Positions 1-5,310 of a DNA stretch of 6,320 bases are shown here, one piece after another. This DNA comes from Planctomycetia bacterium (GTDB lineage Bacteria > Planctomycetota > Planctomycetia > Pirellulales > UBA1268). The notes beneath the pieces were generated by a model. The model was given only the letters and a program-made list of their open reading frames with translations, did no database searches and was not told the origin of the DNA. The DNA lies in NCBI GenBank assembly GCA_010027105.1, contig RGVT01000165.1, positions 1-6,320 of the forward strand, in the 5' to 3' direction. The stretch's first letter is position 1. Every line of letters starts with the position of its first letter. The position numbers were made by a program, and so were the translations under genes.

Positions 1-834
1 CACGAGTGCGACTGGACGAGCGTGGCCACCGTCGATCGAGGGGCCACCGCCTGCCTGAACGTCACCTGCCGCCGCCCGGGGGTGATCGCCGGGCTCGACG
101 CCGCGGGCGTCGTCGCGCGGGTCGCCGCCGAGGAGCTCGCCTGGCGGCCGGCGGTCGCCGACGGCACGATGGTGTCTCAGGGCGACGTCGTGGCCACGCT
201 GTCCGGGCCCACGCGCAGCATCCTCGCCGCCGAGAGGGTGCTGCTCAACCTGATCGGGAGGATGTCCGGGGTGGCGACCGCGACCAGGCAGCTCGTCGAT
301 GCCGTGGCGGGCACGGGCTGCCGCGTGTACGACACGCGAAAGACGATTCCCGGCTGGCGGCTGCTCGACAAGCTGGCCGTCCGGCTCGGCGGCGGCTGGA
401 ACCATCGTCACGGCCTCCACGACGCGATCCTCGTCAAGGACAACCATCTCGCGGCGCTCGCCGCGCGGGGGATCGGGCCGGCCGACGCCGTGCGGAGGGC
501 GCGGGCGTTCGTCGCCGCGGCGTTCCCGCCGGAGCGGGCTGAGGCGACCGTGGTCGAAGTCGAGGTCGAGTCGCTGGAGCAGGTGGCTGAGGTGTTGGAA
601 GCGGCCCCCGACGTCGTCCTGCTCGACAACATGACTCCGGCCGAGCTCGGGGCGGCGGTGGACCTGCGCGGCCGACAGGGGGCCGGCACGGCCGCCCGCA
701 TCGTGCTCGAGGCCTCGGGAGGAATCCGCCCCGCCACGGTGAGGCCCGTGGCGGAGACGGGCGTCGACCGGGTGAGCAGCGGGTGGCCCACGCACGACGC
801 CCCCTGGCTCGACGTGGCCCTCGACTGGCGCTGA
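1..834 (+). CDS. nadC: Nicotinate-nucleotide pyrophosphorylase (carboxylating), 5'-truncated by window edge
   Basis: NadC (quinolinate phosphoribosyltransferase) converts quinolinate and PRPP to nicotinate mononucleotide, CO2 and pyrophosphate in cytosolic de novo NAD synthesis. The frame is open from base 1 and ends at TGA 832-834, giving 277 visible residues. A GTG at 22 could be called as a start, but the codons before it read DWTS, which fits the 'GD.T' segment near the N-terminus of the family, so the real start lies upstream of the window and roughly 15-30 residues are missing. Family signatures, numbered from window codon 1, are: the helix ending IGRMSGVAT (85-93), DTRKTIPGWRLLDKLAVR (111-128), GGGWNHRHGL (130-139), LVKDNH (144-149), VEVEVES (185-191), LLDNM (207-211) and LEASGGI (236-242). 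Arg, Lys and His residues of the DTRKT, NHR and KDNH motifs bind quinolinate and PRPP in known structures. The C-terminal phosphate-loop region reads GWPTHDAP where many homologues have GALTHS. Function is confident; the only defect is the window truncation. Confidence 0.95.
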   Translation, partial: HECDWTSVATVDRGATACLNVTCRRPGVIAGLDAAGVVARVAAEELAWRPAVADGTMVSQGDVVATLSGPTRSILAAERVLLNLIGRMSGVATATRQLVDAVAGTGCRVYDTRKTIPGWRLLDKLAVRLGGGWNHRHGLHDAILVKDNHLAALAARGIGPADAVRRARAFVAAAFPPERAEATVVEVEVESLEQVAEVLEAAPDVVLLDNMTPAELGAAVDLRGRQGAGTAARIVLEASGGIRPATVRPVAETGVDRVSSGWPTHDAPWLDVALDWR

Positions 835-908
835 AAGCGGCGAAATGGCCGTAAAACGCCCGTTTTTTCCAGGCGGCGGGCGGTCTCCAAAAAATTTCGA
901 CCCGGTCG

Positions 909-936
909 TTGACAGGCTGGGCGGGGTCAGGATAAA
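909..936 (+). promoter_or_regulatory. Sigma70-like promoter upstream of the PEP-CTERM gene
   Basis: A perfect -35 hexamer TTGACA lies at 909-914, followed by a 16-nt spacer and GATAAA at 931-936, which matches four of six positions of the TATAAT -10 box. The surrounding DNA is locally AT-enriched in an otherwise very GC-rich window. Transcription would begin near 943 and run into the PEP-CTERM gene, leaving a leader of about 300 nt. The call rests on consensus matching only. Confidence 0.55.
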
Positions 937-950
937 TTTCGGGCTCAGAG

Positions 951-969
951 GAATTCGGCAGCCGAGTTC
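951..969 (+). promoter_or_regulatory. Hairpin at the start of the leader
   Basis: GAATTCGG (951-958) pairs with CCGAGTTC (962-969) across a CAG loop, giving eight pairs including one G-U. It begins just downstream of the predicted transcription start, so it would sit at the 5' end of the mRNA, a position where stems often protect transcripts from decay. There is no following T-run, so it is not a terminator. Confidence 0.35.
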
Positions 970-1218
970 CCTTCCGTCTCAACAAACAGGCAGTCCGCTC
1001 GTGAGTTCTTCAGACCGCGGTCGACCCGGTTCCCGGGTTCGTGGTCGTCGTTGAACCGAGTTCTCCGGACGCTGTCTTCTCAGGTTGCGGCCCCTGTTTC
1101 TCGGCTCACGTTCGCACGGACGGCCTGGTGTTCCGGCGCGGAATGATCGAGCGCTGGCCGGCTGATTCCCGCCCTCGGCGGAACGCCGTCGTGCCACGCA
1201 ACTCCCGACGCGGTTTCT

Positions 1219-1233
1219 GAGGACTCTCTGATG
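1219..1233 (+). promoter_or_regulatory. Shine-Dalgarno sequence pointing to ATG 1231, out of frame with the PEP-CTERM gene
   Basis: GAGGA at 1219-1223 is followed by 7 nt and an ATG at 1231, ideal spacing for initiation. That ATG opens a 43-codon frame ending at TGA 1360-1362, with no domain and an Arg/Gly/Pro-rich tail. The PEP-CTERM frame begins at the next ATG, 1247, in a different frame and 23 nt after the GAGGA. Either initiation uses a weak site at 1247 or 1292, or an indel between 1231 and about 1290 has separated the true start from its gene. Confidence 0.45.
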
Positions 1234-1246
1234 ACACGCACGACCA

Positions 1247-2065
1247 ATGTCAGCGTCCAGCACGTTCCGTGGCACGAACCGCCGTGGCCGGATGTCGCCC
1301 GTCGTGGCGCTCGCGGTGCTGTGGGCGGGGGCCGTGGTCGGGCAGTACCCCGCTCGCGGTGAAACGATCTCCGCGGCGAACTTTCGGATCGACATCGCCA
1401 GCAACGTCAACTGGATCCACAACTCGAATCCGGCCGTGGCCCACAAACTCTGGCGGCAGACCGCGATGGAGCAGGCCGTGCTCGCGTCCCGCCCCTACGT
1501 GCGGGTGACGAACCTCGCGGCCGGGTCGGACGCCCGCGTCGAGCAGGTGCGTTTGAACGTGACCAACATGGGGTCCACCGCGATCCAAGACGTCTCGCTC
1601 GCGCCCGATCAACGAGACTCCTCGTGGAAGTGGAGCGCCGCCTCGAACACGGTGTTCATCGATCTCGACAAGCCGATTCCGAGTGGCGAGAGCGTCACGG
1701 TGCGGATGATCACCTCGCCGGGTGGTCTGGATCCCAGGGGATACACGCTGCAGCAAAACTTCTTCTGCCCGAGCCAGCCCAGTTTCGCGGATCCGCGGCT
1801 GAGCGCGACGAACGACTTCGGCGTGCTCGACGTGTTGGTCCGGGTTCCCGGCCCGCAGGATCCGGGCGCGGTCCCGGGATCGGTGAAGCGGTTTGCGTAC
1901 AGCCTGGAAACCGTGGTGATCGATCCGTTCAAGACCGCCGGGCAGCAGGTGGGAGTCCAGATCGCGCCCGTGCCGGTGCCCGAGCCGTCCACGCTCGTGC
2001 TGCTCGCGGCCGCGGCGGGGGTCGGGGCGTGGACGGCCGGCAGACGCCGCCGCACGGCCGCCTGA
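1247..2065 (+). CDS. PEP-CTERM sorting-domain exported protein of unknown function
   Basis: A 272-aa exported protein. The N-terminus has a basic stretch (TNRRGRM, 10-16), a hydrophobic core (about 17-32) and a likely signal cleavage near ARG-ET (37-40). The C-terminus is a textbook PEP-CTERM sorting tail: VPEPS at 244-248, a short hydrophobic helix (about 249-264) and a basic end RRRR (266-269). In this family the tail is recognised by an exosortase, which processes the protein at the inner membrane; no exosortase gene is in the window. The middle (about 40-235) is rich in beta-prone Val/Thr/Asn/Ser stretches with a single Cys (173) and no enzyme motif that I recognise, so its role is unknown; a surface or matrix protein is plausible. 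ATG 1247 is the first in-frame start after TGA 1232-1234; ATG 1292 (MSPVVALAVLWAG) would also keep a signal peptide. Neither has a well-placed ribosome binding site. Transcription probably starts at the promoter at 909-936. Confidence 0.85.
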   Translation: MSASSTFRGTNRRGRMSPVVALAVLWAGAVVGQYPARGETISAANFRIDIASNVNWIHNSNPAVAHKLWRQTAMEQAVLASRPYVRVTNLAAGSDARVEQVRLNVTNMGSTAIQDVSLAPDQRDSSWKWSAASNTVFIDLDKPIPSGESVTVRMITSPGGLDPRGYTLQQNFFCPSQPSFADPRLSATNDFGVLDVLVRVPGPQDPGAVPGSVKRFAYSLETVVIDPFKTAGQQVGVQIAPVPVPEPSTLVLLAAAAGVGAWTAGRRRRTAA

Positions 2066-2088
2066 CCGGCGTCACACCGGGCAGGCTG

Positions 2089-2128
2089 GGCAAGGCGTTC
2101 CGGTATTGCTGAGGAACGGAGCCTTGCC
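2089..2128 (+). terminator. Long imperfect hairpin after the PEP-CTERM gene
   Basis: GGCAAGGCGTTCC (2089-2101) pairs with GGAAC (2113-2117) and GCCTTGCC (2121-2128), giving 13 pairs interrupted by a 3-nt bulge (2118-2120) around an 11-nt loop. It begins 24 nt after the PEP-CTERM stop, where a terminator is expected, but it is followed by GGCCCGATAAAG rather than a T-run. It may be an atypical terminator, a 3'-end stabiliser, or part of the control region of the next gene. Confidence 0.4.
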
Positions 2129-2150
2129 GGCCCGATAAAGTCTGCCGGGC

Positions 2151-2165
2151 GGACCGGTTCGGTCC
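2151..2165 (+). promoter_or_regulatory. Hairpin in the leader of the outer-membrane protein gene
   Basis: GGACCG (2151-2156) and CGGTCC (2160-2165) form a perfect 6-bp stem with a GTT loop, 31 nt before the start codon. A GATAAA at 2134-2139 resembles a -10 box but has no -35 at the right distance, so no promoter is called for this gene. Confidence 0.3.
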
Positions 2166-2196
2166 TTCCCCGCTTCGCCCGGCCGAGGGGCTGTCG

Positions 2197-3408
2197 ATGG
2201 GCACCGCGTTGACCAACTCGTTCCCCGCGCGGCGCGTCTTCGTGCTCGCGGCGGGTCCGATCTGCGCGGCGGCCGTGGTGCCGGACGCCCGGGCCGCCGC
2301 AGCCGATCGATCGGTGCTCGCCGGCGATGATGCCGCGAGCCCGACGCAGGTTCCCGCGGCGCTCGGCGAGGAGGTCCTCCTCCCGGAGGAACCCTTCGTT
2401 TTCGACGGCGGGGAATTCACCACCGAGACGGAGATGCACCGCCCGGTGGCAGGCACCGGGACGCCGGACACGCGCTGGCAGGCGGGGGCCGATTTTCTCC
2501 TCCTCCGGCCCTCGTTCAGCAATGCCACCGCCATGCTTGCGAACACCCGGTCGGGCGGGACGCCCAACTATTCCAGTTCCCTCGACGCGATCGACTACGA
2601 CTTCGCCTTCAGCGGCGGACTGAGGGCCTTCGTCGGCTACCAGACCTCCGTCGACCACGTGTTCCGTTTCTCCTACACGAATTTTTTCGCCCAGACCACC
2701 GCGACCGGCTTCGCCTCCGGCAATTGGTCGGGCGGCAACGGCACGATCGTCATCGGGCCCTACAACACGGGAGCCGACGCGGCCGGCGAATCGATCACCT
2801 CCACGGCCAAGGTGGGGCTCAACATCTACGATCTCGAGTGGGCCCGCAGGGTGGACGTCGAGACGGGTGCACGCGGGGCGCCCGTGTGGGACCTCGCGGC
2901 CGGCGCCGGCATCCGGTTTCTCGACAGCCGCGTCACGTCGAACGTCTTCAACAACGTGATCACGGTGGGGTTCCCGGATCTGCTCGTGACGACGAGTCGC
3001 ACGTTCGGCGGCGTCGGGCCGCGGCTGGCGGGGCAGGTGCGGCGGTATTTCGGCGCCCAGCGCCGCTGGAGCGCGTTCGGATCGGTGGGTGGCTCGCTGC
3101 TCGTGGGCAGCCTCTCGAACACCGATACGCGGCTCACGCTCGATGTCGACCGCACCTTCGAGCGGCAGGCCGTTGGCGGCACGACCGTGATCCCGAACGT
3201 CGACGTGTCGCTCGGGGCCACGTGGCAGATGCGGCCGCGAACCAGCCTCTCGGCCGGATGGACGCTCCTGTACTTCGGGAACCTGGGCTATGCCGAAACG
3301 GTGCGGACGGAAGCGACCCCGCCGCTGACTCCCGTCTCCAACGTGCCGCTCACGAATTCGAGCCTGGCACTCGACGGCTTTTTCTTCCGGTTCACCCGCG
3401 CGTTCTGA
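2197..3408 (+). CDS. Lpg1974-type / Legionella-MOMP-like outer-membrane beta-barrel protein
   Basis: A 403-aa predicted outer-membrane protein. ATG 2197 follows GAGGGG (2185-2190) by 6 nt, a well-placed ribosome binding site. Residues 11-34 form a signal peptide (ARRV, hydrophobic core, ARA-A cleavage near 33-34). Residues 35-90 are an acidic, low-complexity linker. From RWQAGADFLLLRP (93-105) to the end the sequence alternates polar and aromatic residues as in transmembrane beta strands: GGLRAFVGYQT (140-150), FRFSYTNFF (156-164), NIYDLEWARRV (209-219), WDLAAGAGIRFLDSR (231-245), GVGPRLAGQVRRYFG (272-286) and SAGWTLLYFGNLGY (352-365). It ends FFFRFTRAF with a terminal Phe, the usual signal for BAM-dependent insertion. 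The 'YDLEW' strand followed by 'AGAGIRFLDSR' resembles the Legionella major outer-membrane (Lpg1974) family, expanded in planctomycetes. A porin or structural role is inferred; no substrate can be assigned. The gene converges on rpsU, 45 bp away. Confidence 0.8.
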   Translation: MGTALTNSFPARRVFVLAAGPICAAAVVPDARAAAADRSVLAGDDAASPTQVPAALGEEVLLPEEPFVFDGGEFTTETEMHRPVAGTGTPDTRWQAGADFLLLRPSFSNATAMLANTRSGGTPNYSSSLDAIDYDFAFSGGLRAFVGYQTSVDHVFRFSYTNFFAQTTATGFASGNWSGGNGTIVIGPYNTGADAAGESITSTAKVGLNIYDLEWARRVDVETGARGAPVWDLAAGAGIRFLDSRVTSNVFNNVITVGFPDLLVTTSRTFGGVGPRLAGQVRRYFGAQRRWSAFGSVGGSLLVGSLSNTDTRLTLDVDRTFERQAVGGTTVIPNVDVSLGATWQMRPRTSLSAGWTLLYFGNLGYAETVRTEATPPLTPVSNVPLTNSSLALDGFFFRFTRAF

Positions 3409-3420
3409 GCGGGGAGGCCG

Positions 3421-3472
3421 TTGCGCCCTCCACGCCGAGGAGGCGGTTGCGCCCTACACGCCGAGGAGGCGG
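3421..3472. repeat. 26-bp tandem duplication covering the 3' end of rpsU
   Basis: Positions 3421-3446 and 3447-3472 are two adjacent copies of a 26-bp unit beginning TTGCGCCCT and ending GAGGAGGCGG, differing at one base (C 3430 versus A 3456). The right copy holds the last codons and the stop of minus-strand rpsU: the A at 3456 makes the TAG stop, whereas the left copy reads GAG in the corresponding frame. Each copy can fold a small CGCC/GGCG stem with a GAGGA loop; after the right copy the plus strand reads TTTCTTTT (3473-3480), so this stem could act as a weak terminator for the outer-membrane protein gene. Confidence 0.9.
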
Positions 3473-3648
3473 TTTCTTTTGGTGCGGCGCTCCGCGCGGA
3501 GGCGGGCGCGGCGGCGGGTCTCGCTCGGCTTCTCGTAAAATTCGCGCCGCCGCATCTCCTTCTTGATGCCGCTGCGCTCGACCAGTTTGCGGAAGCGGCG
3601 GACCGCCTCCTGGATGCTTTCGCGTTCTCGGACCGTGAGCTTGACCAT
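3454..3648 (-). CDS. rpsU: Small ribosomal subunit protein bS21
   Basis: A 64-aa, very basic protein on the minus strand, starting at ATG 3648-3646 and ending at TAG 3456-3454. It opens MVKLTVRERESIQEAVRRF, followed by KLVERSGIKKEMRRREFYEKPS (21-42) and a run of Arg/Lys to the C-terminus. This is the bS21 pattern: a first helix with 'ES...A.RRF...', the 'SG...E.RRR..YEKPS' core and a basic helix that contacts 16S rRNA on the 30S platform, where bS21 helps in initiation by supporting pairing with the Shine-Dalgarno sequence. Length is normal for the family. An AGGA lies 5 nt upstream of the start. The C-terminal codons and stop fall in a 26-bp tandem duplication. A promoter candidate lies at 3688-3716 on the minus strand. 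Longer minus-strand frames that include this sequence are extended upstream artefacts of GC bias. Confidence 0.93.
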   Translation of the reverse strand: MVKLTVRERESIQEAVRRFRKLVERSGIKKEMRRREFYEKPSETRRRARLRAERRTKRNRLLGV

Positions 3649-3687
3649 GGACTTCCTGAGGGCCGGCGGGCGACGGACAAACCGCGC

Positions 3688-3716
3688 AGGATAGCGGCCC
3701 GCCGCCGGGAAGTCCA
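3688..3716 (-). promoter_or_regulatory. Possible rpsU promoter
   Basis: On the minus strand TGGACT (3716-3711) and TATCCT (3693-3688) each match four of six positions of the -35 and -10 consensus, with a 17-nt spacer. Transcription would start near 3681, leaving a leader of roughly 33 nt before the rpsU start. The -35 falls in the loop, and the spacer largely in one arm, of the inverted repeat at 3696-3734. The match is moderate and could be chance. Confidence 0.3.
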
Positions 3717-3734
3717 CCGGGCCGGCGGCGGGCC
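3696..3734. repeat. Perfect 13-bp G/C inverted repeat between divergent rpsU and mscS
   Basis: GGCCCGCCGCCGG (3696-3708) and CCGGCGGCGGGCC (3722-3734) are exact reverse complements separated by 13 nt. All 13 pairs are G-C, so the stem would be extremely stable in RNA or extruded DNA. It lies 47 bp upstream of the rpsU start and 64 bp upstream of the channel start. A further 12-bp palindrome, CCGCCCGGGCGG, is at 3749-3760. No T-run follows on either strand. It may be an operator, a leader structure, or a by-product of extreme GC content. Confidence 0.7.
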
Positions 3735-3798
3735 GGGCCCCGCGCAGCCCGCCCGGGCGGCCGCAGCCATTTGCCGCCGCGGCCGGGAGGCCTCCACA

Positions 3799-5281
3799 AT
3801 GCGGCCCATGCAGCCGTTTTCCCCCAGCATGTTCGCCGTCGCTGTGCCGGGCGTGGGCGAACTGGCCGTGGCCGCGGTCGCAGCTGCGGTCGCCGTCGTG
3901 CTCCTGCCGCGGGGCCGGCGGCGGCTGGCCTCGGGCTCGGCAGCCCTCCTCACGCTCGGCGGCGTGGCCGCGGCCGCGGCGGCCGCGGCTCCCGAGTGGC
4001 GAGACGCGGCGCTCGCCCTCGCCCGCCTGTGCGGCGTCGCCTCGGTCCTGCAGTCGCTCGTCGTGGTGGCCGCCGTGCCCGTCTGGGAGCGGTTCGCCGT
4101 GCCGATGCCCAGGATCTTCCTCGACGTGCTCCGCTGGCTGGCGCTGGCGGCGGCGGTGGTCGCCGGGTTGTGGGAGGCCGGGATCGACGCGGGCGAGCTG
4201 CTCGCCGGGTCGGCGCTCGTGACGGCGGTGATCGGCTTCGCGCTCAAGGACACGCTCGGCAACGTGTTCGCGGGGCTCGCCATCCACGCCGAGCACCCCT
4301 TCGAGATCGGCGACTGGATCCAGTACGACCCGAACCCGGCCCATGTCGGGCGGGTCGTGGAGATCAACTGGCGGGCCACGAAGGTGCTCACGCTCGACGA
4401 GGCCCACGTCATCATTCCCAACGGCCAGCTCGCCCAGGCGTCGATCCGCAACTTCACGAAGCCCGACCCCTGGTCGCGGCGCTCACTGTTCGTCGTCACA
4501 CCCTACGACGTCCCGCCGCAACGGGTGCAGGCGCTCATCCTCGACGCGATCCGCGGGAGCTTCGGCGTGCTCGAGCGGCCGGCACCCTCGGTGGTGACCA
4601 ACGCGTTCACGGAGCGCGGCGTCGAGCATTGGGTGCGGCTGTTCACCACCGAGTTCGACAAGCGCGACCGGGTCGACGGCATGGCCCGCGACCGGATCTG
4701 GTATGCCTTCGCCCGCCACGGCATCGAGATCCCGGTGGCCACCCAGGCGATCCGGCTCACGCAGCTCCCCGCGCCGGCGGCGGAGCCGCCCGACGCCGCG
4801 CTGCGCAGGCGGGCCGAGTGCCTCGCGTCCATCGGCCTGCTCTCCCCGCTCGATGCCGCGCTGGTGCGGCGGCTGGCCGCGGAGAACGTCGACCGCGTCT
4901 ATGCCGCCGGCGAGCAGGTCGTGCGCCAGGGCGAGCCCGGCGCCGCCATGTTCGTGGTGATGGACGGCCGCGTGGAGGTCTCGGCCGCCGCCGTCGACGC
5001 GCCGGTGCACGTCGCCACGCTCGAGGCGGGTGACTACTTCGGCGAGATGTCCCTCATGACCGGTGCTCCGCGCGTGGCCACTCGTCGAGACCCGCCTCCT
5101 CGAGGTGGGGAAGGAGTCGTTCGGGCGGGTGCTCGCCGAGCGGCCGGACCTCGTGGAGCGGCTCGGAAAGGCGCTGCGGGAGCGGCTCGTCACCCGGTCG
5201 CAGGCGCTCGCCGGGGCCGAGCGGACCGTTCCGAACGACCAGGACATCTTGCGGAAAATCCGCGATTTTTTCGCGATCTGA
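3799..5281 (+). CDS. MscS-family channel with C-terminal cyclic-nucleotide-binding domain, frameshifted near 5080
   Basis: ATG 3799 follows GGGAGG (3785-3790) by 8 nt; the frame is open further upstream only as a shadow antisense to rpsU. Hydrophobic helices lie at about 19-37, 47-64, 76-94 and 108-126. The pore helix and upper beta domain follow: GSALVTAVIGFALKDTLGN (137-155), HPFEIGDWI (166-174), VVEINWRATKV (186-196), VIIPNGQLA (204-212) and IRNF (216-219), all typical of MscS. From about 340 there is a CNB domain: VYAAGEQVVRQGEPG (367-381), MFVVMDGRVEV (384-394) and GDYFGEMSLMTGAPRVA (411-427). This matches the bacterial cyclic-nucleotide-gated (bCNG) MscS-like channels, in which ligand binding rather than tension may open the inner-membrane pore. 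After codon 427 the frame is lost. The expected continuation resumes in the +1 frame at 5081 (LVETRLLEVGKESFGRV) and runs to TGA 5279-5281. The uncorrected frame reads 77 Arg/Ala/Gly/Pro-rich residues and enters the downstream phosphodiesterase, making an apparent 757-aa fusion (3799-6072). A pseudogene, natural variant or assembly error are all possible. Confidence 0.8.
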
Positions 5282-5310
5282 GCGATGGAAGACCCCGGAG
5301 GCCAGGCCTG

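Larger units (their letters stand above)
835..1246. other. Intergenic region with promoter and long leader
   Basis: This 412-bp gap between nadC and the PEP-CTERM gene holds no convincing coding frame; the frames open through it give Arg/Pro/Ser-rich shadow peptides. It is visibly less GC-rich than its flanks, especially at 840-960. It contains a sigma70-like promoter at 909-936, after which a transcript would have a leader of about 300 nt. Two small hairpins are visible in that leader: 951-969 (8-bp stem with one G-U pair, 3-nt loop) and 1024-1038 (6-bp stem ACCCGG/CCGGGT, loop TTC). No riboswitch class was recognised. Confidence 0.6.

Noticed and set aside
853..868. Terminator after nadC (AAAAC/GTTTT stem with a T-run)
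   Set aside because: The stem is five A-T-rich pairs around a 4-nt loop, too weak for a confident intrinsic terminator despite the T-run.
408..985. Long minus-strand open frames antisense to nadC
   Set aside because: They mirror the third-position GC bias of nadC and give Arg/Pro/Ala-rich peptides without motifs.
2112..2139. Promoter for the outer-membrane gene at GATAAA 2134-2139
   Set aside because: No -35-like hexamer lies 15-19 nt upstream; the nearest TTGCTG is 22 nt away.
5070..5090. Programmed ribosomal frameshifting at the channel break
   Set aside because: No slippery heptamer, shift-prone codon run or internal Shine-Dalgarno is visible, and homologues would predict about four residues missing, which points to a deletion.
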